Position numbers and translations under genes: made by a program. This document shows, one piece after another, positions 1 to 8,231 of a stretch of 20,725 nt of DNA. This stretch comes from Nemertoderma westbladi (lineage: Eukaryota; Xenacoelomorpha; Nemertodermatida; Nemertodermatidae): NCBI GenBank assembly GCA_032718475.1, contig JAUCBJ010004730.1, positions 1-20,725 of the forward strand, in the 5' to 3' direction. The notes under the pieces were generated by a model. It was given only the letters and a program-made list of their open reading frames with translations. It was not told the DNA's origin and did not search any database. The stretch's first letter is position 1, and each line of letters begins with the position of its first letter.

Positions 1-27
1 ATAATTTACTAGTATCATTAGCTACGC

Positions 28-41
28 ATTATACTAAGCCA
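28..41. repeat. Left target-site duplication of the LINE
   Basis: The 14 bases attatactaagcca occur here and again, exactly, at 3925-3938, immediately outside a complete LINE. The first six bases also resemble the TTA-rich LINE tail, so the true duplication could be slightly shorter (ctaagcca plus some of attata). Confidence 0.85.
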
Positions 42-161
42 ATAATCATATATTATAACTATATGGATTCAACAAGGGAGACTGTTACTATACAATACTG
101 AACTAACTGTACTTACTAACTGTACACTACTGCAATTGCAATACCTATATATAACTGTATA

Positions 162-998
162 ATGGAAGTCGAAGATTTTATTAAACTTCAGAATACCGTA
201 ATATCAATGATGCGCACATTTAAGACGAGAAAGAGCTTCACCATAGACGAGGAAAGAGAATTTACCGACAACGTCATGGCGATGACCTCAATGTTCTCTA
301 TCGCCATAGGCAATGTTGCGAAATCACGATCGGAATCAATTCAAGCGAAGAACGAGGTAATCGCAGCCCAAAGGAAATCCTACTCCGAGGTTCTAACGCT
401 AACTGGGCCCTCGACCCGGCCTGCCCCCAACAGATCCCAGGTGATCCCCCATTCCGGTCCGCTAAGAAAATCATCCATCGGTCCTGGCGGCTCCGGCGAC
501 CTCACCCCCGGCTCTCAGAGCAGATATCCCGACAATCGTAACACGGGAGGAAGGAGATTCTACCCGAACCAAGAAAGGCCAGCAAGCTCATCTCTACGCG
601 GTCGCAAATCAGGCGGCCCCCTGCGTGTGGTACAGCCTGAACAGCACCCCCAGCCCCCCAGGAGGGCCCACATACACATTGGTAGATTCGACCCATCCGT
701 GACCAGTGCTGAAATTTCGAAATACCTTAATGATGAAGGCTTGCCGTTCGAGGAGGTAACTGCGGTGCCCCCCCGGCCTGATGGCCTCTATCAAAGTTTC
801 CACTTAGTCTGTAATCAAGATGATCGCACTGCGCTCATGAACCCCGATGTCTGGCAAGATGGCGTGTCTATCCGGAACTATAGTCTAAGCGACGACGAAC
901 GAGCCAAATTCGGACTGAGACAGCGCACACCCAGAAGTTCACCAAACGACGGTCCCGGTACAATGTCAAATGATCAGACTGAAACGCAGCGAACCTGA
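162..998 (+). CDS. LINE ORF1 protein, RRM-like nucleic-acid-binding
   Basis: The 278-residue ORF starts at the first ATG after a 120-bp leader and ends at TGA 996-998. Residues 1-80 look helical and charged. Residues 83-167 are rich in Pro, Ser, Gly and Arg, as in a flexible RNA-binding linker. Residues 168-240 begin AHIHIGRF and continue with an alternating strand/helix pattern resembling the RRM-like domain in ORF1 of CR1/L2-type LINEs. The tail (241-278) is polar. In such elements ORF1 protein coats the element RNA and helps form the retrotransposition particle; that role is inferred from the family. No CCHC knuckle is visible. The stop is in the same frame as ORF2, only 14 codons before ORF2's first recognisable residues. 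Confidence 0.85.
   Translation: MEVEDFIKLQNTVISMMRTFKTRKSFTIDEEREFTDNVMAMTSMFSIAIGNVAKSRSESIQAKNEVIAAQRKSYSEVLTLTGPSTRPAPNRSQVIPHSGPLRKSSIGPGGSGDLTPGSQSRYPDNRNTGGRRFYPNQERPASSSLRGRKSGGPLRVVQPEQHPQPPRRAHIHIGRFDPSVTSAEISKYLNDEGLPFEEVTAVPPRPDGLYQSFHLVCNQDDRTALMNPDVWQDGVSIRNYSLSDDERAKFGLRQRTPRSSPNDGPGTMSNDQTETQRT
996..998 (+). other. In-frame TGA between ORF1 and ORF2, candidate readthrough site
   Basis: Frame 162-3827 is open except for this one TGA. The context is acc TGA caa, and UGA followed by C is the leakiest termination context known in eukaryotes. No in-frame ATG follows until 1929, beyond the endonuclease domain. Readthrough, reinitiation or a non-AUG start is therefore needed to make ORF2. 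I saw no clear downstream hairpin. Confidence 0.6.
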
Positions 999-3827
999 CA
1001 AACATCCCCGTTACCTCCGCCCACAGTCTGCCAACCGTTGTATATCAAACTGTCACTATGGAATGTGGAAGGACTGCAGTTCCTTCTAGACAATCTCACA
1101 GAGGACGAACTCCTACATGATGATGACATTATTTTACTAACAGAGACTTTTTACACGAAATCAACAATTACCACTGGGACAAAAGGATACTACCCCTTTC
1201 TCGAGCCTGCTATAAAAGCAGTGCGAGGTCGCCCATCAGGCGGTCTCGGAATTCTGTGCAAACCTGAACTCAGACCAAACTTACTAGCCAGCGAGAAAGA
1301 ATATTTATTAGTTAAAACTCAGAACGCCTATTTTATTGTATTATATTTTAACCCAGATACAGCCATCGAAGATATTATTCTCTCCATATCAGGCGCCCTT
1401 ACCAACACAAACCCACAATGGACGATAGTTATTGGGGGCGACTTCAACTGCCGCATCGACACTGGTCGACGTGGATCAGATCTCTGCGCGTTTCTCAACA
1501 GCCTGGGCTTTACGTGTCTTAATGACCCGCACAAGACAACCTATATTTCACCTCAAGGTGAAAGTTGTATTGACCTCATATTCGTCAAATATCCCGGGAT
1601 CATCCCGGAACTGTCGCAAACTACCGTTATAAACAACCCTATCCGGAAGCACCAACGTGTAGCTATCAGCATACAAATTCCTAATGAACTTTCGCAGGTA
1701 ACAACTAGACCACCACTGCTCAGCAGGAAGATCGATCGCCACAAACTTGAATCCAACATTACTGATCTTAATGGCACAATTGAAACGGCGCTATCTAATA
1801 ATGAAATTGACACCGCTGCAAATCTGCTGTCGCAAATCATAATCGACTCAACCGTGCCGAAGACCGGGGGCATAAAACACGGGAAGCCATGGTACGACGC
1901 TGAGTGTCGTCAACTAAAGAGTTCACTAATGGTAGCAATGCGAGCTCGCAACGTATCGACAGGCGACAACCAGCGCTTTTGGAACCTACGCAAAGAGTAT
2001 AAACAGGTTATAAAATCAAAGCGATCACAGTACGACGAGAACCAACTCCTCGATAAGATAAACCGAGCTGAAGTGAAGCCGTGGTCTCTTTTTCAAACGC
2101 ACATTCCCACTGTAGCACCCATTGATACAACCAAACTCGAAACCCATTTCACTAATTTATTTAGCGAGCCGAATAATCCGCCAAACTGCCCACAGATCCC
2201 TACAACAAGCAATTCCGAGCTCGACGCCGATGAATGGTTCAACAATGACTTTACAACGAACGAGGTTCTGGAGGCCATCTCAGAATCGGCAAACAACAAA
2301 TCGTGTGGACTAGACCAAATCTTCTACGAACACTTAAAACTTGTGGCGCCATTTATTATAACCTTTCTCACGATACTATATAACGTATGTCTCCACCTCG
2401 GAAGAATCCCAGTGGCCTGGAAACAGAGTTTAATTAAAATTTTGTACAAGGCCACCGGAGCAATTACAAACCCTGATAACTACCGCGGCATTGCCTTGCT
2501 TTCGGTTTTCCTTAAAGTTCTAACCGCGATTATAAACAAGCGAGTACGCAAAGAAATAAAGAACCGCATCCCTGACGTCCAGTATGGCTTTGTGCCGGGT
2601 AAGTCAACTCGCCACGCAGCCGATAAACTACTCTCCGACATATCCTCCAGCAAACACACCACCTTTGCCGCTTTCGTCGACTTTCGTAAAGCCTTCGATG
2701 TCGTTAGCAGGGCTATGCTACTCTATAAATTATACAGTTTCGGTATCAAAGGGAAATTATTCAATATCATCAGAGACATACTAGACAACTGGATTCAGGT
2801 TTACGACGGTCTAAGTTTATCTAACATCATCCACCAACTACGGGGTATATTACAGGGGGACTGCTTTTCGCCAACCGCCTTCATTATATTTATAACAGAC
2901 CTAGCTTGTGCAATCCGAATAGCTACCGACCTCGTTAAACTAATATTTTACGCCGATGACCTAGTGCTCTACTCCGACAACCGCGAAGAACTACAGCGCG
3001 CCCTTAATGCCTTACACAGCTGGTGTCTAATCAATGGTATGACGGTCAATCTTAAAAAGACTAAAATTATAAAGTTTCGAAAAGCCGGTCGCCTCGCCCT
3101 TTCTGATAAATTCACCTATGATGGGAAAATAATTGAAATCGTAAACAAATATGAATATCTCGGTTTAATTCTACAACCTTCTCTATGTTTCACAGAACAC
3201 ATCCAGCAAAAGAAAATAAAGGCTCACTCAATTACTGGCTCCATGCGACACCTCCCGCTTCTCTCAATCGAAACAGGACTAAAAATATTTAACATGAAAA
3301 TCTACCCCGCAGCACTATATCTCATAACATCGTATGGCAAATATCTTACTTTCAAAAATCTAAAGGAACTGGACAAAATTAAAACAAGTTATATCAAGAG
3401 AATGTTGTCACTGCACTCGTCATCCTCCTCCACTCTCGCTTTAATGTTAGTTGGGGAAATCTCTCTAATGGAAACCGTCATAAATAAATACCCGGACCTA
3501 ATCACTGCCAACGTCCGCACAGCATACCTCGATTTCCGGCGCGAACGCGAAGCCAACGTCATATCGGAAGGCTACCTAAACGGCCCTGCCTTTGCTTGTT
3601 CCGTATGGAAGCAACCGGGCCAACGGAATCGCCACCACATCACCCGGGCCACGTCGCACGGATTCCACCACCTGATCTGCGCCACCAACACTCGGTTCCA
3701 CACCATCTCTGTAGACTGTCTGTGCCGCCACTGCCACAACCAATGTGGGAACCGCTACCACGCCCTTAACTGCGCCGCTTGTCCCAACCTGGCAGTTCTC
3801 GCCTCGACCATTAACTTACGAAACTAA
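999..3827 (+). CDS. LINE ORF2: endonuclease and reverse transcriptase
   Basis: The open frame runs from just after the ORF1 stop to TAA 3825-3827. No ATG start exists, so 999 is the start of the open frame and not a proven initiation site. Counting TTG 1038 as residue 1, the APE-like endonuclease shows N9 (NVEGL), E36 (LLTETF), D135 and N137 (GGDFNCRID), D179 (CIDLIF) and H205 (KHQRV). The reverse transcriptase shows D548 (FVDFRKAFD), the RGILQGDCFSP block, and YADD at 638-641 (2949-2960) followed by the thumb-side YEYLGL motif. Residues 894-915 form a Cys/His cluster (CLCRHC, then C, H, C, AAC) like that of other LINE C-termini. The product would nick target DNA and copy the element RNA from the nick. 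All key residues are present and there is no internal stop. About 930 residues is normal for the group. Confidence 0.93.
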   Translation, partial: QTSPLPPPTVCQPLYIKLSLWNVEGLQFLLDNLTEDELLHDDDIILLTETFYTKSTITTGTKGYYPFLEPAIKAVRGRPSGGLGILCKPELRPNLLASEKEYLLVKTQNAYFIVLYFNPDTAIEDIILSISGALTNTNPQWTIVIGGDFNCRIDTGRRGSDLCAFLNSLGFTCLNDPHKTTYISPQGESCIDLIFVKYPGIIPELSQTTVINNPIRKHQRVAISIQIPNELSQVTTRPPLLSRKIDRHKLESNITDLNGTIETALSNNEIDTAANLLSQIIIDSTVPKTGGIKHGKPWYDAECRQLKSSLMVAMRARNVSTGDNQRFWNLRKEYKQVIKSKRSQYDENQLLDKINRAEVKPWSLFQTHIPTVAPIDTTKLETHFTNLFSEPNNPPNCPQIPTTSNSELDADEWFNNDFTTNEVLEAISESANNKSCGLDQIFYEHLKLVAPFIITFLTILYNVCLHLGRIPVAWKQSLIKILYKATGAITNPDNYRGIALLSVFLKVLTAIINKRVRKEIKNRIPDVQYGFVPGKSTRHAADKLLSDISSSKHTTFAAFVDFRKAFDVVSRAMLLYKLYSFGIKGKLFNIIRDILDNWIQVYDGLSLSNIIHQLRGILQGDCFSPTAFIIFITDLACAIRIATDLVKLIFYADDLVLYSDNREELQRALNALHSWCLINGMTVNLKKTKIIKFRKAGRLALSDKFTYDGKIIEIVNKYEYLGLILQPSLCFTEHIQQKKIKAHSITGSMRHLPLLSIETGLKIFNMKIYPAALYLITSYGKYLTFKNLKELDKIKTSYIKRMLSLHSSSSSTLALMLVGEISLMETVINKYPDLITANVRTAYLDFRREREANVISEGYLNGPAFACSVWKQPGQRNRHHITRATSHGFHHLICATNTRFHTISVDCLCRHCHNQCGNRYHALNCAACPNLAVLASTINLRN

Positions 3828-3930
3828 TATTTATTTTATTTTATATCCATTTTACTGTTAAATATAATATTGATTTTACCGAATTTCATTTACCCCGTTG
3901 GGGAGTGTATATTATTATATTATTATTATA
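3828..3930 (+). other. LINE 3' UTR and TTA-rich tail
   Basis: About 75 bp of AT-rich 3' UTR ends in gaatttcatttaccccgttg and ggggagtgtat, followed by a (TTA)n-like tail at about 3909-3930 that merges with the right target-site duplication. A microsatellite tail instead of poly(A) is typical of CR1/L2-type elements. Confidence 0.7.
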
Positions 3931-3938
3931 CTAAGCCA
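3925..3938. repeat. Right target-site duplication of the LINE
   Basis: This is an exact 14-bp copy (attatactaagcca) of 28-41, overlapping the tail at its left edge. Confidence 0.85.
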
Positions 3939-4270
3939 GCAAAGTTTATATCCAAACCCAGAAAGTAATTAAAATTATTGATCAATATGGACTATTAAAA
4001 TCTTCAAAAGTTATTCACGAATGAATTTTTCATTACAGACGGACCGACAGACATACGGACAGACAGGCAGGCGGACATGAAATGTTGCCCTATTTACTAA
4101 TTATAATGCTCTAAGGTTCGCCCTGACTGTGTGGCTCGCACCACAACCCTTGCCATGTACCCCAACACAATGTTCCTTATGCAAACGAGTGAGCCTTTAA
4201 TTTAACCAAATAATGCAAGTAGCACCCCCCCCCCCCCCCCCCCCCCCCAATGAAATTTGTAAAATATTAA
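3939..4270. other. AT-rich flank with GACA-type repeat and C24 tract
   Basis: No gene is seen. A degenerate (GACA/GACG)n run lies at about 4037-4076 (gacggaccgacagacatacg and on). A run of 24 C occupies 4225-4248. The stretch immediately follows the 3' end of the minus-strand GIY-YIG coding remnant, so part of it may be the transposon's 3' end. No terminal structure could be fixed. Confidence 0.6.
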
Positions 4271-4827
4271 TTATTTAAATACTTTTACTACCCGCAGTCC
4301 CAAGTTCTCTCGTCTAGACATTTGGATGGTAATTTCTAGAACTTCAGATAATGACATATTTCGTCTCAAGCGGTACAGAACAGCAATTTGTAAAGATTCT
4401 CTGGCGTCTATATTTGTTTCCTCGAGACCGTTTCCAGAGAAACCAGTAACGAAAGCATATGGTTGCTATGGTTGTAAATTTTGGTTGTCTGACCAGTTTG
4501 GCCATTGGCCCAACCGATGTTCGAATCGGTGCCTTTCTCAGATTCGCTGCCTCTCCTATATATATTTCCTCAGGGAAAGGGACACTGACCAAAATATAAA
4601 GAAACCCACAGGAATCGTCTGGGATTTGAATATCCATTGCAAAACAATGGTGCAGTTGTACTAATGGTGGTGGGTGAGTTAGCACAGGAACAGGGGTTGG
4701 TCCTGATGGTTGTTGACCCTGATTGTGTAGTGTAATAACATTTAATCTATTTATCATGTCGCTTAATCTATTTATCATGTCGCTTATGTGCTGCTTGATT
4801 GGTTGGTTCTTTTTTAGCAATATTCTT
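4271..4827 (-). pseudogene. C-terminal GIY-YIG endonuclease domain of the Rep-helicase
   Basis: After a Pro/Gln-rich linker (about 4640-4800) comes CGFLYILVS (around 4583-4609) and then IYIGEAANLRK (around 4535-4566). These are the two signature strands of the GIY-YIG fold and its following helix. Further on, QPKFTTIATIC leads into VTGFSG after a one-base shift near 4447-4455, and that new frame stays open with ARESLQIAVLYRLRR to TAA 4271-4273. The usual Arg and His after the NLRK helix are not clear (NLRKAPIRTS), which suggests local damage. GIY-YIG domains cut DNA; fused here to a transposon helicase, the domain may help cleave the target or donor. Fusion is supported by direct adjacency to helicase motif VI on the same strand. 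The function is inferred. Confidence 0.75.
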
Positions 4828-5250
4828 ATTTATAGCAATGTTTCCTCTTTGGGACCAACAAAATATAGGAACTGCAAATAATGAGGTCGTGAAATGGTTA
4901 CGTGGAGTTGCGGTTTCAGCCACATACACCAAATAGAATCCTGGCGACCTGTCTTTGTAGCAACACATGGGCATGTCTCACCCAAAATTCTGTGGACAGT
5001 GCAAGCGGCTACATGGTGTACTGGCCACTGTTCCCTTCTCGCTTTCTGCAGATCAGTCCCAACTCTCACTTCTGGAGTTACATGTAAACCAAGGGATATA
5101 AGAGGGTAGGTTGCTAAATTCTCAAAATCCACAATACCATGAGCAAAGGGAATGAGGTGGCACATTAGATGTTGGTCCTCGGGTGTTGGGAGTCGTTCGA
5201 TGACAACTAGTTGGCCTTGGGAGAATGTATGTCCACCAGTGGTACCATTG
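4828..5250 (-). pseudogene. Helicase C-terminal part (motifs V and VI)
   Basis: A frame open for about 139 codons contains FSQGQLVVIERLP, then RREQWPVHHVAACTVHRILG and QLHVTISRPHYLQFLYFVGP. These match the end of the PIF1-like helicases carried by Helitron-type elements: the PV..A.TVH...G.T block is motif V and the QL.V..SR block is motif VI, with the closing FVG. The first ATG is at 5163-5165, but this is an internal fragment and the frame continues upstream. A stop after KEETLL (near 4827-4830) separates it from the GIY-YIG part, which continues in another frame. It is a remnant of the helicase core that uses ATP to unwind DNA. Confidence 0.8.
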
Positions 5251-5945
5251 TATTTAATCTACAGTAATTAATATCTCCTTGGCTTCCCTCACCTCATTAT
5301 CTAATATCTTTGATACTCTCGGTGAAGCATCAACCTAATTACCAACATGGTTTTCCATTTCATCCTTGGATGTATATATAATCGCTACAATGTTTGGGTC
5401 TTGTTGGAGGGAGTCCAGGAAGAGCCGGGTTGCTTCTCATTCAGCTGACCTTTTACCAACAACTCTCACACATTCCTTTGGAATGTCATTCCAAGTATCT
5501 ACAAACTGGAAATGGGTGGAAAGGAGGACAATTATACGGTCTTCAACTTCCTGGGATAATGGGTGCTTCCTAAAAAGTTCTAGAACTTACCGCAGAGCAG
5601 ATCGTACATAGCCTGATAACTTTGCATCCTGAAAGACAGAAAGGAATTGTGGAGACAACCATATCTGGGTACCTTGGATGGGTGGCAGTTGTTCGTGGTC
5701 TCCGCTGGCAAGAATTAATCTCCAAATGGCAACTGAGTTTTTGTAATCTTTTTCAAAACATGATCCAGATCAGCCAAAAGCTCGCCACATAGCAGTCCTA
5801 TCTCCTCTATGAGAATCACATCCAGGCCTTGGAGAATGGCATATTTTTTAGATGATTTTGCCAAATTGTAAAGTGATTCCTCAGATAATTTAGATATTTC
5901 GAAACCTTTGGAACCAGAATTTCCAGACTTTCTAGACTCTATCAA
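5251..5945 (-). pseudogene. Helicase middle part (Walker B and motif III)
   Basis: The 5945-5715 frame carries LSEESLYNLAKSS, then LDVILIEEIGLL (Walker B, with EE instead of the usual DE) and ends at PFG. One frameshift later the reading resumes as LILASGDHEQLPPIQG (motif III, 5680-5703 for GDHEQLPP). It continues through FLSVFQDAKLSGYVRSALR, VEDRIIVLLSTHFQFVDTWN and ATRLFLDSLQQDPNIVAII to about 5260, interrupted by three in-frame stops (TAA, TGA, TAG). The motif order and spacing are those of PIF1-type helicases of rolling-circle transposons. Its upstream edge meets a GACA-type repeat at about 5929, so the coding sequence between Walker A and Walker B is split. Confidence 0.8.
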
Positions 5946-6235
5946 ACATAAAAATTGATATTGGAAATGAAATGCCCGACCCCGAAAACCCCCACAATGG
6001 AAATTTTAGCTAGCTGGTGTGATTTATTAAAATTAGACGGACAACTGATGGACAAACAGACAGACATACAGACCGACAGACAGACAGTCTAGATTCTACC
6101 AAACATAAAAATTAACATCAGAAATGAAATCTCCGACCCCGAAAACCCCATATCGAAATTTCTTGTTAGTTTATCATTCTAACTGACGGACATTATTAAA
6201 CTGACATTCTTTGATATTCACAGACAGTTTTCGCG
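5929..6235. repeat. Two-unit ~157-bp direct repeat with GACA run
   Basis: The block ctaga-tct-a-caaacataaaaatt ... gaaatg...cgaccccgaaaaccccc starts at about 5931 and again at about 6088. Between the two is a (GACA)n run at about 6030-6085 (gacaaacagacagacataca and on). The copies differ by scattered substitutions. The repeat interrupts the helicase remnant and looks like a dispersed repeat family; the (GACA) style also occurs at 4037-4076. Confidence 0.65.
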
Positions 6236-6301
6236 GTAAGGTTCAAAAAAGGACATTTTGTTTTTGTCATTTACTCCTATTTCATTTTTTGGACACTTTT
6301 A

Positions 6302-6635
6302 GTCACTAAAAATGTATCTCCTCCTTCAATTTTTATCCGATTTGGCTAATTTTTTTTTGTTTGAAAGCCCTGTCTCTCCTGAACAGAACCCTTAGATGGA
6401 TTTTTGAATTTCGCTCTAGTTTTCGAGAAAAGTTAGATTAAAGCTTATGTAGTCTATAATAATGAAAATTTGATGACTTCGTGTCACAAAAAGTGCAATA
6501 AAATCATTTTGAAAACGAAATTCAAAAATTCCTCTAAGGATTCTGTAAAGGGATAGTCAGTGCACATTTTCAGTTTCACCAATTTTCAGACCAAAATACT
6601 CAAAATTGTAGGAGGGGAGGAGATACATTTTAAGA
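6302..6635. mobile_element. Foldback/MITE-like element with ~110-bp imperfect inverted arms
   Basis: The left arm 6309-6414 starts aaaatgtatctcctcc and ends tttttgaatttcg. The right arm, about 6515-6632, is its imperfect inverse, starting cgaaattcaaaaatt and ending ggaggagatacatttt. A roughly 100-bp centre lies between. Some similarity continues outward. No target-site duplication was identified and no coding capacity is seen. The element sits in the block that splits the helicase gene. Confidence 0.65.
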
Positions 6636-6818
6636 ACGGACCAATCAAAATTTCGTTTAATTGGCTATTAGCCTATCAGAAGCGAGTATTTTAGATGTGT
6701 GACCCCAGAAATGGAAAGCCCGTCCAATTACCTTTCAGAATATATATATATGTCCTAGTATCCAATGATATACTATGGTGTATTTTAAACATTACCAAAA
6801 GGTTGCCAAATCCAACTA
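6636..6818. other. Unassigned AT-rich stretch between foldback element and C17 tract
   Basis: No motif or credible frame was found here. It includes a short (TA)n run at about 6740-6752. It may be part of the insertion in the helicase gene. Confidence 0.4.
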
Positions 6819-6835
6819 CCCCCCCCCCCCCCCCC
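6819..6835. repeat. C17 homopolymer
   Basis: A run of 17 C (G on the coding minus strand) lies at the end of the readable helicase fragment. It probably marks the edge of the inserted block, or a slippage site. Confidence 0.9.
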
Positions 6836-7260
6836 TTAACTCTGCAGCAGGAATGTTTAAATGTTTTTCTACAAAACCTTTTATTAAGTTGTCTTTCATT
6901 GCTGCCTCCTCTCTAATAACTTCCAAGACTAATCCTTTCTGATAATATAACGGCATCAACTTGTTTGTTTCCATGGCAAAGACAAGAGTTGATGGAGATG
7001 AATTCTCCCAAGCTGCAGTGAGGGAAAGACGCAATCCTTTGGCCATGGCATTGGCGCCAGCAAGAAGGAGAATAATATGTATTTTACCTGTTCCAAGGGG
7101 ACCAACAATAATAATCGGGTTTACAAAAGTTGACGTAGGTATAAGGAATTTATCAATGGTGTCACAGCAGTGTGCTAATGTCTGCTGCTGTTCTAGTAAT
7201 GACTGATTACTCTGTGATTGTGTCTGCTGTAATTCTGGTCGCCATGGTAATGGTGTTTCT
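6836..7260 (-). pseudogene. Helicase N-terminal part with Walker A
   Basis: A frame open from about 7260 reads LQQTQSQSNQSLLEQQQTLA (an element-typical Gln-rich lead-in), FVNPIIIVGPLGTGKIH and AGANAMAKGLRLSLTA. The Walker A motif GPLGTGK occupies 7083-7103. The residue after its Lys is Ile (ATA) where Thr/Ser is normally required to hold the Mg-ATP, consistent with decay. The fragment continues to the poly-G run at 6819-6835. This P-loop ATPase module would power DNA unwinding in the transposase. It joins the upstream linker by a frameshift near 7255. Confidence 0.78.
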
Positions 7261-7563
7261 CGAGTTGCATTACATAGTAACGAATGTTGGTTCTAGAAAT
7301 GGTTTCCAACCGAATAACATTGGCAGTAACCTTATGGCATAAAAGGGCTTCCTGTGCCAATGGCAGTGCTGTGAACGGTACACCATCCCCACCCAGAAAG
7401 GACGTTAGTACGGCATCAGCTGTTTGCAGCATTCTTTCCATCTGTCATGTACTAACTGCGTAGTGGTACAGCTGTTCTATGAGGTACCTCCTACGCAGGT
7501 TCTTAATGTCAGCTTCAGTGATACTTCTCCAATCTGGAACTAGCTTACACAAACCGGAACTTT
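7193..7563 (-). pseudogene. Linker between Rep C-terminal region and helicase
   Basis: After the frame ends at 7564, a second frame carries on with LCKLVPDWRSITEADIKNLR and RYLIEQLYHYAVST. It hits TGA at 7444-7446 and continues in frame as QMERMLQTADAVLTSFLGG and ALPLAQEALLCHK. It then loses sense near 7260, where the helicase frame takes over. The piece contains the left edge of the segmental duplication (7377-7386). No catalytic motif is seen. Confidence 0.65.
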
Positions 7564-8231
7564 CTAAAATACATTTTTAAAGACCAGTTCAGTTTCAAAC
7601 TTTCCCAGAGACAACATCAAATGTATTAGAAACTTTTCGGTTTGGTAAGGAGTTATATTGGCGAAAACCACTATAACTGGCTTAGTACACAACTTGTTGA
7701 CAAAAAGTTTGGTGCATTCACGATCACCGGTGACTAACGGGTGGAATATCTGGGTTAGCAGTTCAAAGGCAAGGGGAACCCCATTACTTACCTGAATTGT
7801 CAGGAATTCCACCGCTTTTTCTATGCCACACCAACGCAGTTGGACATGTCTACTGTATCCATTAATCCAAATACATTCACTCAATGTGTTATTCAAGTTG
7901 TAATCACCAGTGTAATTTGCTGTAATAAAACATTTTGTATAGATTTCTAGAGTATTGAATGGCATGAGTTCTGGGGGAAGGAGATTAAATGCAGTAAAGG
8001 TATCAGCGCAATAAGAGCTGGAAATGTAGTCTTGAATGAGAATAACTTGCGAGTTTGTGAACTGTCTGATAAGGGGTAGATGGACCCTTTTATTTACTGG
8101 CAGTATGGCGCCATCTGCATCTATTAACTTTTTTGCTTTGATACTTGGGAATAAATGGACTATACCGCTTCTGGTTTCTGGCGTTACGGTTTGGAGGTGA
8201 AGGAATGTCACACTGGTGGTAAAATAATCAA
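7564..8231 (-). pseudogene. Rep C-terminal/central region fragment of the Helitron-like protein
   Basis: A 215-codon uninterrupted frame (8211-7564, with about six further codons in frame upstream) carries SVTFLHLQTVTPETRSG near its start. Near its end come CTKPVIVVFANITPYQTEKF and LIHLMLSLGKFETELVF. The last block resembles the segment before the helicase in Rep-helicase transposases (a leucine-rich helix ending ...LG.F.TE). It follows the Y2 domain after a frameshift near 8231. There is no separate ATG start; the first residue of the open stretch is a GTG. It is best read as a piece of the same polyprotein and not as an independent gene. The identical piece is at 13203-12556. Confidence 0.7.

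Larger units (their letters stand above)
42..3924 (+). mobile_element. Full-length non-LTR retrotransposon (LINE), Jockey/CR1/L2-like
   Basis: This is about 3.88 kb between two perfect 14-bp direct repeats. It has a short 5' leader (42-161), ORF1, ORF2, a short 3' UTR (3828-3900) and a TTA/TAT-rich tail rather than poly(A). The architecture (RRM-like ORF1, apurinic-type endonuclease and reverse transcriptase in ORF2, no RNase H visible, C-terminal Cys/His cluster) fits the Jockey superfamily (CR1, L2, Daphne and relatives). I cannot fix the clade by eye. Open frames and a perfect target-site duplication indicate a young copy, possibly one able to move. Confidence 0.93.

Noticed and set aside
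4326-4664. Plus-strand 112-codon frame over the GIY-YIG region
   Set aside because: It is the antisense shadow of the minus-strand GIY-YIG remnant, which carries recognisable motifs.
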